50,634 nucleotides of DNA from Armatimonadota bacterium (GCA_026392115.1 JAPLCQ010000105.1:1-50634); one strand, 5' to 3'. Numbered from the stretch's first letter, positions 1 to 9,038 are shown. The notes: a model not told the origin generated them from the sequence alone. Program-made: numbers and translations.

Positions 1-1
1 C

Positions 2-406
2 TGTCTGAACCATTATTTCTTCATCGGCTATCTTATCTCGATAGCTATCTTCGGGCTGTACGAGGCCATCTTCATGGACAACGCGGGCGGCGCGTGGGAC
101 AACGCGAAGAAGCTGGTTGAGACGGAGCTGAACATGAAGGGCACCGAACTCCATGCCGCCAGCGTCGTGGGCGATACCGTCGGCGATCCTTTCAAGGATA
201 CCTCGTCGGTGGCGATGAACCCGATCATCAAGTTCACCACGCTGTTCGGCCTTCTCGCAGTCGAGCTGGCCCAGCAGATGTCCACCATGAACCGGCACAT
301 CGCAGCGGCCGTGCTCTTCGCCGTCATGGTCGTATTCGTCTACCGCTCGTTCTACTGCATGCGGATCAACTCGGGCAGGCCCGAGCCGGTCCACGCCGCC
401 AAGTAG
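2..406 (+). CDS. hppA: Membrane-bound ion-translocating pyrophosphatase, C-terminal part
   Basis: This is the C-terminal ~134 residues of a membrane pyrophosphatase, which couples PPi hydrolysis to H+ or Na+ pumping across the inner membrane; the frame is open to the window edge. The family's conserved C-terminal acidic loop is clear: MDNAGGAWDNAKK, then GDTVGDPFKDTSS, residues that in this family bind Mg-PPi. A hydrophobic helix follows each side (FFIGYLISIAIFGLYEAIF and a final AAAVLFAVMVVFVY). The K+-dependence determinant lies upstream of the window, so the ion and K+ subtype cannot be told. The gene ends 25 nt before a strong hairpin and converges with yjbQ. Confidence 0.93.
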   Translation, partial: CLNHYFFIGYLISIAIFGLYEAIFMDNAGGAWDNAKKLVETELNMKGTELHAASVVGDTVGDPFKDTSSVAMNPIIKFTTLFGLLAVELAQQMSTMNRHIAAAVLFAVMVVFVYRSFYCMRINSGRPEPVHAAK

Positions 407-430
407 CAACGGCGTCCAGCCAAGCCAGGA

Positions 431-471
431 CGCCCGCCGTCGGCCTCCCTCTACGGGGCCGGCGGCGGGCG
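431..471. terminator. Bidirectional terminator hairpin between hppA and yjbQ
   Basis: A 15-bp GC-rich inverted repeat (431-445 with 457-471, one G-T wobble, 11-nt loop) lies between the convergent hppA and yjbQ stop codons. There is no clear U-tract, so termination efficiency is inferred from position and stem strength. Confidence 0.7.
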
Positions 472-497
472 TCTGCGCGCTTGGCGAGGGTTGCGCT

Positions 498-929
498 CTA
501 CTCGCCCATCACGGTGATGACGAGGGTGCGCGTGCGCGAATGGACGTCGCACTCCACCAGGAAGAGCTGCTGCCACGCACCCAGCACCGGCTCGCCGGCA
601 CGAACCGGCACGGTCACGCTGCTGCCCAGCATCGTCGCCTGCACGTGTGAGTGGCCGTTGCCGTCCTGCCACGCCTGCTCGTGGGCGTAGTCGAGGCCGG
701 GCGGGAAGAGGCGATCCAGCGCCATGGGTAGGTCCCGGGCCAGGCCCGGTTCGAACTCGATCAGGCCCACCGACGCGGTGCTTCCCACGTTGAAGACATG
801 GGCCAGGCCCGCCCGGATGCCGGACTGCCGCACGGCCTCCCGCAGCGCGTCGGTGAGGTCCAGCATGTCGCCGTGGCCCCGCGTCGCCAGCGTGACATCC
901 TTCTGAAAGACCATTCCAGCCTCCTTCAC
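498..929 (-). CDS. yjbQ: YjbQ/UPF0047 family protein (secondary thiamine-phosphate synthase type)
   Basis: A 143-residue protein of the YjbQ/UPF0047 fold; members have weak thiamine-phosphate synthase activity but an uncertain physiological role. The family signatures are visible: HVFNVGSTASVGLIEFEPG in the first half, then AWQDGNGHSHVQATMLGSS with its metal-binding histidines, and LGAWQQLFLVECD before a C-terminal VITVMGE. Length is normal for the family. The ATG overlaps the stop of the upstream FGGY kinase by 4 nt (ATGA), so it is probably the last gene of the mutase-kinase operon. Its role beside sugar genes is not evident. Confidence 0.92.
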   Translation of the reverse strand: MKEAGMVFQKDVTLATRGHGDMLDLTDALREAVRQSGIRAGLAHVFNVGSTASVGLIEFEPGLARDLPMALDRLFPPGLDYAHEQAWQDGNGHSHVQATMLGSSVTVPVRAGEPVLGAWQQLFLVECDVHSRTRTLVITVMGE

Positions 930-2410
930 TCGGTATCAGGCCGAGCGGTGATCCAACCTCGGGCCGTCAGGGCGGCGAGCCATCGGTCGTAGGACGAATC
1001 GAACGCCTCTCGGACCTCGGGGCGCGGCTCCCACTCCATCTCAACTACCGTCATGCGGCGTGCGGCTTCCCGCACCGGCGCGTCGAGTACGTGTGCAGCC
1101 GCCAGCACGGCGCAGCCCATGGCGGCTCCGGGCGATGCGGTTCGTAGGACAGGCAGCCCGATGGCGTCGGCGCGGATTTGCGCCCACTCGTCCGATGCGG
1201 CGCCGCCCCCGGTGGTGAAGACCCGCTGCGGCCTCTCACAGCCAAGGCGTCGCAGCCGCTCCAGGGCCAACCGTTCGGTGAAACCCATGGCAGTCAGCGT
1301 CGCCGTGTACATGTCGCGTACGTCATCGGCCCGCCCATCGATGAAGCCGACCGCCTCCGGCGCGCGAAACGGAAAGCGCTCGCCCGGTGCGTCGAGAGCG
1401 TAGGCGCAGAGGTCCGTCGGCGCCCGTCGTAGCGCCTCGCGGTTCCAAGCGTCTCGGTCGATGCCCGGGTATTTCGCGTCGATGGCCCTGCAGCCCGTGT
1501 TTGCCGCGCCGCCGGGCATCCAGATGCCGTCAGGATGGGGGTGGCAGTAGACCACGCCATCGGGATCGCGAACGAACTCGCTTGAGAGCCCCTTGAGCAC
1601 GAGCGTGCTACCAAGGACGCTGTTCCATTCGCCCTGTACCGCGGCGCCGGACGAGAACTGCTCCGCGCAGCCGTCCGTGGCGCCGAGCAGGACCAGTGTG
1701 TCGATGCTCAGGCCCGTGGCCGCGGCGGCTTCCGGTCGAACCCGGCCCACGGGAGCGCCGGCGCGGCGGACCTCGGGGAGCCTCTCCGGCGCGATGCCGG
1801 CGTCCGCGATGAAACCAGGCCATGCGCCGGCAGCGGCGTCGTAGCCTGTTTTGAGGGCGTTGTTGGCGTCCGTGACGCCAGCCAAGCCGGTCAACCATGC
1901 CACGATCACGTCGGCGGCGTGGGCGACATAGGCGGTCCGTTCCCAGACACCAGCGGCGTGTCGGGCTAGCCAGAGGGCCTTGGGCAGGCCGTAGGAGGCG
2001 CCGAACTGCACCCCGGTTCGTCGGCAGAAGTCGGCGCCCGCCTCGTTCAATGCCTGGGCCTCTGACCGGGAGCGCTGGTCGCTGTACATGATCGCCGGTG
2101 TCAGCGGACGGCCTGAAGCGTCGACCGGTATGATCGTGCCGGAGGTGGAGTCTGCCGCTAGGGCGACCACGTCTTTCGGGCCGAGCCCCTGAAGGCTCAG
2201 CTGCGCCCAGATGTCGCTCAGCGCGGCCGCCAGCGCCTCGAACCAGCGCTGGCACTCCTGTTCGAACCGGCCATCCGGGCCCGGCCGCGTTTCGGTATCG
2301 GTGAAGGCCTTGCCTGCGCGGGCCGCAATCACGCCGGCGGGCGAAGCGGCCACGACGCGCACGCCCTGCGTGCCGACATCCATGCCGAGTACCAGTTGCT
2401 CACGCTTCAT
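926..2410 (-). CDS. FGGY-family carbohydrate kinase, D-ribulokinase-like
   Basis: A 494-residue ATP-dependent sugar kinase of the FGGY family. The N-terminal phosphate-binding motif LGMDVGTQGVRVV, the substrate-site segment DSTSGTIIPVD, and the C-terminal adenosine motif FTTGGGAASDEWAQIRAD are all present. The closest pattern I recognise is the cyanobacterial/plant D-ribulose kinase (SePSK/XK-1) subgroup, from DANNALKTGYD and GATDGCAEQFSSGA; the substrate is inferred only from that. The open frame extends upstream, but ATG at 2410 has AGGAG eight bases before it and gives an ATGA overlap with the mutase gene. Xylulokinase is the main alternative. Confidence 0.88.
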   Translation of the reverse strand: MKREQLVLGMDVGTQGVRVVAASPAGVIAARAGKAFTDTETRPGPDGRFEQECQRWFEALAAALSDIWAQLSLQGLGPKDVVALAADSTSGTIIPVDASGRPLTPAIMYSDQRSRSEAQALNEAGADFCRRTGVQFGASYGLPKALWLARHAAGVWERTAYVAHAADVIVAWLTGLAGVTDANNALKTGYDAAAGAWPGFIADAGIAPERLPEVRRAGAPVGRVRPEAAAATGLSIDTLVLLGATDGCAEQFSSGAAVQGEWNSVLGSTLVLKGLSSEFVRDPDGVVYCHPHPDGIWMPGGAANTGCRAIDAKYPGIDRDAWNREALRRAPTDLCAYALDAPGERFPFRAPEAVGFIDGRADDVRDMYTATLTAMGFTERLALERLRRLGCERPQRVFTTGGGAASDEWAQIRADAIGLPVLRTASPGAAMGCAVLAAAHVLDAPVREAARRMTVVEMEWEPRPEVREAFDSSYDRWLAALTARGWITARPDTE

Positions 2411-3744
2411 AGATGGCTCCTGAGGGCAGGCCAGATGTCGGCGAAGTCGGTCTGTACCTGTCGCAGCTCCTCCTCCGACCGACCCTCGAACCGAGCCGTG
2501 AGCACCGGCTCGGTCACCGACATGCGAACGAGGCCCCAGCCGTGCTCCGCCTCGGCCCGCACGCCGTCCGCCCGCGAGATCTGGTATCGGGCGCACAGAC
2601 GCTCCGCCAGGCCATCGAGCACGTCCGTCGCGTCGCGTCCCGAGGCGACGGGAACGCGAAGCTCCGGGCCGGTGGCGTAGGTGGGCAAGTGGGCGAGCAT
2701 CGTCGAGAGCGGGCCGCGGTCCGCGACGAGCCTGGCCATGCGCGCGGCGGCCACCAGACCATCGTCGCCACCTACCTCGTAGAAGAAGTGGTGGCCCGAC
2801 AGCTCGCCGGCATAGGGCGCCCGACGCCTGATCATCGTGGTCTTGATGAAGGCGTAACCCGAACGCTCAGCGACCGGTTCGCCTCCGCAACGCAGGACCT
2901 CGTCCGGCACGAGACGTGAGCATTTCTGGTCGTAGACGATGGCGGCGCCGGGGCTCGACGCGAGAGCGTCGGCCACGAACAGGGCGATGGCCCGGTCGGG
3001 CGCCAGCGGTTCGCCGCGCTCGTCCACGAAGGCGGCACGGTCACCGTCGCCGTCGAACGCGATGCCCAGGTCGGCCTCGGTGGCCCTCACCGCTTGTGAG
3101 AGCGGCTCCAAGGCGCCGGGCGTGCCCGGGTTGGGGCCGCGGCCGGGGAAGCCGGGATCGATGTCGATAAAGAGGGGCGTCACGTCGTGGCCAAGCGCCT
3201 GCAACGCTTCCACCGCCGGTGCGCCCATGACGCCGTTGCCGCCGTCCACCACCAGGCGGAGGGGGCGGCACGGCGGCTCCACGGAGCAACGCGACCCGAT
3301 GTAGCGGCTGAGAACCCCCGTCGCAGTGACGCTGCCGCCGGTTCGCTCGCATCTGGCGGAGGTCTCCATGGACCTGCGCAGCAAACCCATCTCCTCCTCG
3401 GTGAGAGGCATTTCGCCGAGGACGATCTTGAAGCCGTTGTCATCCGGTGGGTTATGGGAGGCCGTCACCATGACGCCGGGCACGACGCCCAGATCGTGCC
3501 GAGCGAAGTTGAAGGCTGGCGTGGGAACGGTACCCAGGTCCAGCACGCGCAATCCGCCCTGAGCCATGGCTGATGCAACTGAAGCTCGCAGGCCCGGCGT
3601 CGAGAGGCGCCCATCGCCTCCGACGACGATCAGTGAGCCGGGAGGCAGCAGGACCGCCAGCGCATGCCCCAGCGCCTCGGCGTGCTGAGGCAGCAGCTCT
3701 GTGCCGAACCGGCCGCGGATATCGCAAGCCTTGTAGATACTCAC
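2407..3744 (-). CDS. Phosphomannomutase/phosphoglucomutase
   Basis: A 445-residue alpha-D-phosphohexomutase that interconverts sugar 1- and 6-phosphates. The four expected elements occur in order: N-terminal KACDIRGRFG, the catalytic phosphoserine loop TASHNPPDDNGFK, the metal loop FDGDGDRAAFVD, and the sugar-binding loop GELSGHHFF. The C-terminal phosphate-binding segment is around RFEGRSEEE. Length matches bacterial PMM/PGM (about 450). It starts at GTG with a weak Shine-Dalgarno, 6 nt after the URO-D-like gene, and overlaps the downstream kinase by 4 nt. Whether mannose or glucose is preferred cannot be read from sequence. Confidence 0.93.
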   Translation of the reverse strand: MSIYKACDIRGRFGTELLPQHAEALGHALAVLLPPGSLIVVGGDGRLSTPGLRASVASAMAQGGLRVLDLGTVPTPAFNFARHDLGVVPGVMVTASHNPPDDNGFKIVLGEMPLTEEEMGLLRRSMETSARCERTGGSVTATGVLSRYIGSRCSVEPPCRPLRLVVDGGNGVMGAPAVEALQALGHDVTPLFIDIDPGFPGRGPNPGTPGALEPLSQAVRATEADLGIAFDGDGDRAAFVDERGEPLAPDRAIALFVADALASSPGAAIVYDQKCSRLVPDEVLRCGGEPVAERSGYAFIKTTMIRRRAPYAGELSGHHFFYEVGGDDGLVAAARMARLVADRGPLSTMLAHLPTYATGPELRVPVASGRDATDVLDGLAERLCARYQISRADGVRAEAEHGWGLVRMSVTEPVLTARFEGRSEEELRQVQTDFADIWPALRSHL

Positions 3745-3750
3745 TCCGCG

Positions 3751-4851
3751 CTAGCCGTGGGCCCAGTTGCGGCTCTCGTCCAGCATCGTCAGGTAGGCGT
3801 CCACCGGGATGTAGTTGGCGACGCTGTTACCGGTGCCCATGCAGTAGCCGCCTCCCGGCATACAGAGGTCCAGCGTCCTCCTTACGCGCTTGCGTATCAT
3901 CTGCTGATCGGCAACGCAGAGGAAGTCCACATCGATGCCGCCGAGCAGGGCGATCCGGGCGCCGTAGCCGGCCTTCACCTGGGTGACATCCTCGATGGTG
4001 TCCTCGAAGCTATGCTTGGCGTCGATCTTCACGTCGTCGATCAGGTCGTCCATAATGTCTCGCAGGTTGCCGCAGGAGTGGAGCAGGTAGGGGCGGCCAG
4101 CGGCGTGCGACATCTCGGACATCAGCTTGTGTCCTGGAAGCACGAACCGGCGCATGTCGGCCGGCGAGATGAGCAGGCCCGAGCGGAACCCGAAGTCATC
4201 GCTGCCCCAAGCCATCTTGACGCAGTCGAACTGCAAGATCGTCGCCAGCGCGGCTTTGTAGATGTCATTCATGCGGTCGGCGATGGCCTGCACAAGATCG
4301 CGTTGGTCGAAGAGGGCATAGCAGAGGGTCTCATAGCCCATGAGCCACGTCAGGTGCTCCGCGAAATGCGCGAAACCGCCTCCCGCGATCACGCACATGC
4401 CGTCGGGCAGGTTCTTCTCGCACCACTCCAGGGCGCGGGTGGTCGCCTTGGCGGGATCGGGCCAGGGATAGGCCTCGAACTCGTTCCAGTTGGTGATGGG
4501 ACCCGTGTGCTCGTCGATGTAGGAGCGCCCGCCCGCGCGGCCCAGCGAGGCAGTATCGTCCGTGGTGCCGCGGTTCATCGGCCAGTCGAGGCCCTCCACG
4601 CCGCACCGAACAAAGTCGTATCCCAGGCCGCGCTGGATCGCCACTTCGCGCTGTAAGCCGTAGTCCGGCGCGGACAGGTCGATGCCGGCGCAGAGGTCCA
4701 GGCGGTCGACCACGGCGTCCTTTATCTCGGGGTCAAGGAAGAGCTCGATATAGTGGACCCGATCCGGGGCGCCTTGCCGCAGGATGCATTGCTTCAGTCC
4801 CTCCCAGTCGGGCTGAACGGGGCGCAGCGAGGTGATGGGGATAAGGCTCAT
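3751..4851 (-). CDS. Uroporphyrinogen decarboxylase-fold (URO-D) protein, methyltransferase-like
   Basis: A 366-residue URO-D superfamily TIM barrel. It is unlikely to be true HemE: the N-terminal arginine motif of HemE is absent, while the C-terminal half has HSCGN, RIALLGGIDVDFL and GGGYCMGTGNSV, as in the MtaA/CmuA-like branch. There the His and Cys can bind Zn for methyl transfer from corrinoids. Members of this branch sit in carbohydrate clusters of many environmental bacteria with unknown substrates. GGAGG lies ten bases before the ATG. It is the first of four tightly packed genes (mutase, FGGY kinase, yjbQ follow). Substrate unknown. Confidence 0.8.
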   Translation of the reverse strand: MSLIPITSLRPVQPDWEGLKQCILRQGAPDRVHYIELFLDPEIKDAVVDRLDLCAGIDLSAPDYGLQREVAIQRGLGYDFVRCGVEGLDWPMNRGTTDDTASLGRAGGRSYIDEHTGPITNWNEFEAYPWPDPAKATTRALEWCEKNLPDGMCVIAGGGFAHFAEHLTWLMGYETLCYALFDQRDLVQAIADRMNDIYKAALATILQFDCVKMAWGSDDFGFRSGLLISPADMRRFVLPGHKLMSEMSHAAGRPYLLHSCGNLRDIMDDLIDDVKIDAKHSFEDTIEDVTQVKAGYGARIALLGGIDVDFLCVADQQMIRKRVRRTLDLCMPGGGYCMGTGNSVANYIPVDAYLTMLDESRNWAHG

Positions 4852-4914
4852 GGTGGCGTCCTCCGCAAGGCGTGGTTGGCAGAGGGTTCGCTACGGAGGC
4901 CGCGGACTCCTGCG

Positions 4915-7461
4915 TCAGGCCATGCTCTGCGGGTCGATATCGACGATCAGCGCTCGACGCAGTCCGGAGGAGACCGTGGTCATGGCGCGCGCCACCACCT
5001 CGGAGATGTCGCACTCGGGCGGCGTGCGCAGCAGGGCGTGCCAACGGTATAGCGTGTTGAGCTTGGCGAGCGGCGCGGGCGCCGGCCCCAGCACTTCGGC
5101 TTCCGACGGCGCCGCGTCGCGGAGTGCGCCTGCGACCGCTTCGGCGCCCGACTGCGCGGCGGCCTCGCCCTTGTCCTGGCAGACAAGGTTGGCCAGGCGG
5201 CTGAAGGGCGGGTAGAGCAACTCTCGGCGCGCTTCGATCTCGCCGCCGTAGAACGCCGCGTAGTCATGCCGTGCGGCCGCTTGAACGGCGGTATGCTCGG
5301 GCGCGAATGTCTGGATCAGCACCTCGCCCGATGTCGTCCCCCTTCCGGCTCGGCCAGCGACCTGTGCGAGCAGTTGGAAGGTGCGTTCCGAGGCGCGGAA
5401 GTCCGGCACGTGGAGTGTGGTGTCCGCGTTGATGACGCCCACGAGTGTGACGCCGGGGAAGTCGAGGCCCTTCGCCACCATCTGTGTGCCGATGAGGATG
5501 TCCGCCTCCCCGGAGCGGAAGCGGCCAAGAATCTCGGCATGCGCCCCCTTGCGGCCCGTGGTATCGCGGTCCATGCGGGCCACCGAAGCCGCTGGAAAGA
5601 GGCGCTGAATCTCCTCCTCCACGCGCTCGGTGCCGACGCCGAAGCCCTTCAGCGACGCTCCCCGGCACTCCGGGCAGAGCACAGGCAGACGCTCGCCATG
5701 GTCGCAATGGTGGCATCGAAGGCGCTGTGCGCCGGCGTGGTAGGTCATGGCCACGGCGCAGTTGGGGCAGCCCGGCACATGGCCGCAATCCCGGCAAAGC
5801 AGAAACGGCGAGTATCCGCGACGGTTCAGGAAGAGGATGGTCTGCTCGCCGCGAGTGAGGCGCGCTCCGATGCCATCCGTGAGATCCGGCGAGAAGAGCG
5901 TCCTCTGAGCCCGCAGGGCGGAGCGCATATCTACCACGCGGACCTCGGGCATGGCGCGGTCGCCGACGCGGGTCTGCATCTCCAGGAGCGTGAAGCGTCC
6001 GCCCTGTGCCGCGTAGTAGGTCTCAACGCTGGGGGTGGCGCTGCCCAGAATGAGCCGGGCGCCGGCTTCGCCTGCCCGGACCTCTGCTACGTCGCGGGCA
6101 TGGTACCGGGGCGCCTTGTCCTGCTTGTATGAGCTTTCGTGCTCCTCGTCGACGATCACCAGGCCGAGGTCGTTCACGGGCGCAAAGACCGCGGAGCGGG
6201 CCCCGACTGCGATGCGCGCCTCGCCGCTCTCCAGCCGGCGCCACTCGTCGTGCCATTCACCGGGCGTGAGTGCGCTGTGGAGGATGGCCACTTCGTCGCC
6301 GAACCTGGCCGTGAAGACGTGTAGGGCCTGGGCGGTCAGTGCGATTTCCGGTAGCAGGACCACGGAACCACGACCGCGCTCCAGACCCCGGGCGATGGCG
6401 TCCAGATAGACCTCCGTCTTGCCGCTGGCCGTGACGCCGTGCAGGAGGAAACGTCGGTGGCCGCCGTCGTCCGCCAGGGCCCGACAGGCATCGGTCTGCG
6501 ACGCCGTTAGGGCCGGGGCCGTGTTGCGCCCCTCGGAGGCGCCTCCGGGAGCCCGACGCACCGAGACGGTGGTGCGGAGCAGGGCGCCTCGTTCGGCCAT
6601 GGACCGGACGACGGCTGGCGTAGACCCGGCCATCTCAGCCAGCGTACGGGCGTCCAGCCATGGATCGGCATCCTGCGCCGCCTGGCGCGCGGCATCGAGA
6701 ACGCGGCGCATGGCGGGACCCAGGCGCGCCGAGCCGGGGGTCCAGTCGGGGGCCATGGCGTACTTCCCGAGTGTCTTGGCCTTGGCCGCAGGTCCGACAA
6801 GGCGGTATTCGCGGACCACGGCGCCTACATGGACCAGGGACGCCATCGCCGCGTCATAGCAGGCAGGGGGCGCCGATCTCCTCAACTCGGCGTCGGAGAG
6901 CGCACCTTCAGCCTGATCCATGGCGTCCAGCAGCCGTTCGACGGCATCGAGGATCGAGGCGTCCTGCGTGCGGGCAGCTCCGAGGAGGCGCATGTCGCTA
7001 CGATCCCACACAAGGCGGTAGACGCGCCGCGTCGCGCTCACCACCAGGTGCGGGGCGACACAGCTGATAGCCGAGCCGAGGTCTGTAAGCCATCGATGTG
7101 AGATTGCGCGGGCCAGGGCAATCCTGTCCGGAGTCAAGACGCACGAATCGGGGGCGGTGGCCATGATGCACATGAGGCGCTCGACCGGGGGATCCTGGGC
7201 GCCGATGCCTCGGACGCCCAGCACGTAGCCCACGCTCTCCCCGCGACCGAACGGGACATGGACACAGACGCCCACGGCGAGTTCGGCGACCATTCCCTGA
7301 GGCACGCGGTACGTGTAGGTAGGAAGCAGGCCCTGGGCGTCCGTGAGGACGGAGACATCGGCGACGACAACGTGATCGGGGCTGGGAGCAGGCAAGGGGC
7401 ACGTCCGTGACGAATTGGTAGTCAGTGTTGTACCCGATCCATTGCTGGGCACGGCGCTCAA
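4915..7461 (-). CDS. priA: Primosomal protein N' (PriA helicase)
   Basis: An 848-residue 3'-to-5' superfamily 2 helicase for replication restart. The N-terminal 3'BD-type domain begins near residue 31 (VVVADVSVL). Walker A GVTASGKT is at about 342-349 and the DEEH box at about 438-441. Next comes the diagnostic eight-cysteine zinc module (LCRDCG, GCPNCA, RCHHCD, LCPECR), then the helicase C domain with QVAGRAGRG. The longest frame starts at TTG 7461 with a poor Shine-Dalgarno; an internal TTG about 22 codons downstream is an alternative, so the start is uncertain. It is 63 nt upstream of the URO-D-like gene and may be cotranscribed. Confidence 0.96.
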   Translation of the reverse strand: MSAVPSNGSGTTLTTNSSRTCPLPAPSPDHVVVADVSVLTDAQGLLPTYTYRVPQGMVAELAVGVCVHVPFGRGESVGYVLGVRGIGAQDPPVERLMCIMATAPDSCVLTPDRIALARAISHRWLTDLGSAISCVAPHLVVSATRRVYRLVWDRSDMRLLGAARTQDASILDAVERLLDAMDQAEGALSDAELRRSAPPACYDAAMASLVHVGAVVREYRLVGPAAKAKTLGKYAMAPDWTPGSARLGPAMRRVLDAARQAAQDADPWLDARTLAEMAGSTPAVVRSMAERGALLRTTVSVRRAPGGASEGRNTAPALTASQTDACRALADDGGHRRFLLHGVTASGKTEVYLDAIARGLERGRGSVVLLPEIALTAQALHVFTARFGDEVAILHSALTPGEWHDEWRRLESGEARIAVGARSAVFAPVNDLGLVIVDEEHESSYKQDKAPRYHARDVAEVRAGEAGARLILGSATPSVETYYAAQGGRFTLLEMQTRVGDRAMPEVRVVDMRSALRAQRTLFSPDLTDGIGARLTRGEQTILFLNRRGYSPFLLCRDCGHVPGCPNCAVAMTYHAGAQRLRCHHCDHGERLPVLCPECRGASLKGFGVGTERVEEEIQRLFPAASVARMDRDTTGRKGAHAEILGRFRSGEADILIGTQMVAKGLDFPGVTLVGVINADTTLHVPDFRASERTFQLLAQVAGRAGRGTTSGEVLIQTFAPEHTAVQAAARHDYAAFYGGEIEARRELLYPPFSRLANLVCQDKGEAAAQSGAEAVAGALRDAAPSEAEVLGPAPAPLAKLNTLYRWHALLRTPPECDISEVVARAMTTVSSGLRRALIVDIDPQSMA

Positions 7462-7511
7462 GTTGCCGCACTCATCCCGCGCGGATGTGCGCCGCGATGG
7501 CCCGCCGGGCG

Positions 7512-7541
7512 TTGGTATTCGCGGCAGCTTTGGGCTATAAT
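7512..7541 (+). promoter_or_regulatory. Sigma-70-type promoter of tRNA-Val
   Basis: TTGGTA (7512-7517), an 18-bp spacer and a perfect TATAAT (7536-7541), ending 10 nt before the tRNA 5' end. Confidence 0.75.
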
Positions 7542-7551
7542 CTACGGGCGC

Positions 7552-7626
7552 GGGCGGTTAGCTCAGGGGTAGAGCGCTTCGTTGACACCGAAGAGGTCAC
7601 TGGTTCAAATCCAGTACTGCCCACCA
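7552..7626 (+). tRNA. tRNA-Val (anticodon GAC), CCA encoded
   Basis: A complete cloverleaf. The acceptor stem is GGGCGGT with ACTGCCC, the D-arm is GCTC/GAGC, the anticodon stem CTTCG/CGAAG holds loop TTGACAC, and the T-arm is ACTGG/CCAGT with TTCAAAT. The anticodon GAC reads GUC/GUU valine codons. The discriminator A (7623) is followed by a genomically encoded CCA (7624-7626). Confidence 0.97.
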
Positions 7627-7645
7627 CTCCAGTTGAAACGGCGTT

Positions 7646-7663
7646 GACCTGCCACGGCAGGTC
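7646..7663 (+). terminator. Candidate terminator of tRNA-Val
   Basis: An inverted repeat GACCTGCC/GGCAGGTC lies 20 nt after the tRNA, forming a 6-8 bp stem, with a pyrimidine-rich tail (GTTCTCTCC) downstream. A plausible intrinsic terminator, but the T-run is imperfect. Confidence 0.5.
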
Positions 7664-7732
7664 GCCAGTTCTCTCCATACGATCCACTGCCGATAGCTTC
7701 AGGTGCATCGCACCCTGTGGAGGCCTGCCAAC

Positions 7733-7981
7733 GTGGAAGAGGGGAGAGGGGCTTCGTCCCCCAAGCGCCACCATCACCATGGCGACCGACGCCGCGGATT
7801 AGCTCCATGCACCAGTTGTGGGCGCCTCATTGATCGCCGGTGGCGGCGCTGTCCTCTCTGTGGTACCGCCGGGGCATTCAGCGCGCAGCAACGGAAGCTC
7901 GTCACGGCGGCCATTCTGCTGGCCATCCCGCTGTGCATATTCGCGCTGGGCTACCTGCTGGTCTCGCTGATTCAGCAGTAG
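7733..7981 (+). CDS. Small membrane-anchored zinc-ribbon protein
   Basis: Unrecognised 82-residue protein. It has a His4 stretch near residue 13, a zinc ribbon with Cys pairs CTSC (26-29) and CPLC (40-43) ten residues apart, then one hydrophobic helix (about 56-79) ending in QQ. This looks like a cytoplasmic zinc ribbon tethered to the membrane. GTG at 7733 was chosen because GGAGG (7719-7723) stands nine bases before it; GTG at 7703 is an alternative. It lies between tRNA-Val and the convergent purM, 16 nt away. The Cys pattern and the helix argue for a real gene; function unknown. Confidence 0.6.
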   Translation: MEEGRGASSPKRHHHHGDRRRGLAPCTSCGRLIDRRWRRCPLCGTAGAFSAQQRKLVTAAILLAIPLCIFALGYLLVSLIQQ

Positions 7982-7997
7982 GGGCTTCCGCCGACGC

Positions 7998-9038
7998 CTA
8001 CAAGATGTCCACCTCGTGGACGCCGCGGAACACGTCGCCGATGATCCCCGCCGTTTCGCCCGCGCTGGTCAGCTCCGTCACGATCTCAGACGCCTGTAGC
8101 CTATCGGCGATGATGATGTAGCCGATCCCCATGTTGAACGTGCGGTACATCTCCGGGTCCGGCACGGCCCCCAGTTCCTGGATCAGTTGGAAGATGGGAG
8201 GAACGACCCAGAGCCGTCGATCCAGCGTCACGGAGCAGTCGCTGGGAAGGATGCGCGGGATGTTGTCGTAGAAGCCGCCACCCGTAATGTGCGCCATGCC
8301 GCGGATATCGAACTTGCCGAGGAGCGGGAGAATGGGAGCCGCATAGCACCGGTGCGGGTCCAACAGCACGTCACCCACTGAGCGCCCGGCCAGCTGCGCA
8401 GGCGTGCTGTCCGGAACCAGGCCGGCACAAGTGAAGAGGATATGCCGGGCCAGCGAGTAGCCGTTCGTGTGCAGGCCGGACGACGCCAGCCCAATGACGG
8501 CGTCGCCCGGTTCGACGCGGGAACCGTCAACCACGCTGTTGCGATCGACCATGCCGACGATGCAACCTGCGAGGTCGTACTCGCCGTCGTTGTAGACGCC
8601 GGGCATCTCAGCGGTCTCGCCGCCAAGCAACGCGCAGCCGGCCGCGCGGCACCCTTCGGAAAGCCCACGCACGACATCCACGACGACATCGGGCTCCAGC
8701 TTGCCTGTGGCGAAGTAGTCCAGGAAGAAGAGCGGCCGGGCGCCCTGCACCAGTATGTCGTTGGCGCAGTGCGAGACGAGGTCGGCGCCGACGGTATGGT
8801 GGCGCGCCATGGACTGCGCCACCTTCACCTTTGTTCCAACGCCGTCAATGCTGGAGACCAGCACGGGATCCGTGTACGCCGTCCACGGCGGCGCAAAGAC
8901 GCCCCCAAAGGAGCCCACATCCGTCAGCACGCCCGGTGTGAAAGTCGTGCGCACATGCTCCCGCATACGGAGAACAGCGCTGTTCATAGCGTCGATATCG
9001 ACACCGGCGTCACGGTAGGTTATGGACTCATCGGGCAT
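7998..9038 (-). CDS. purM: Phosphoribosylformylglycinamidine cyclo-ligase (AIR synthetase)
   Basis: A 346-residue PurM, catalysing ATP-dependent ring closure of FGAM to AIR, step five of purine synthesis. Family landmarks are present: TYRDAGVDIDA at the N-terminus, GVFAPPW, the dimer/ATP strand LVSSIDGVGTKVKVA, LLGGETAEMPGVY, and HITGGGFYDNIPRILP. The length is typical. It is the last gene of a minus-strand cluster that begins purL-purF, separated from them by an ABC exporter and a hypothetical gene. It starts at ATG 9038, 48 nt after the preceding stop. Confidence 0.97.
   Translation of the reverse strand: MPDESITYRDAGVDIDAMNSAVLRMREHVRTTFTPGVLTDVGSFGGVFAPPWTAYTDPVLVSSIDGVGTKVKVAQSMARHHTVGADLVSHCANDILVQGARPLFFLDYFATGKLEPDVVVDVVRGLSEGCRAAGCALLGGETAEMPGVYNDGEYDLAGCIVGMVDRNSVVDGSRVEPGDAVIGLASSGLHTNGYSLARHILFTCAGLVPDSTPAQLAGRSVGDVLLDPHRCYAAPILPLLGKFDIRGMAHITGGGFYDNIPRILPSDCSVTLDRRLWVVPPIFQLIQELGAVPDPEMYRTFNMGIGYIIIADRLQASEIVTELTSAGETAGIIGDVFRGVHEVDIL

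Noticed and set aside
3751-4851. Housekeeping hemE (uroporphyrinogen decarboxylase)
   Set aside because: HemE N-terminal arginine motif is missing and C-terminal Zn-like HSCGN is present, so a methyltransferase-like branch is more likely.
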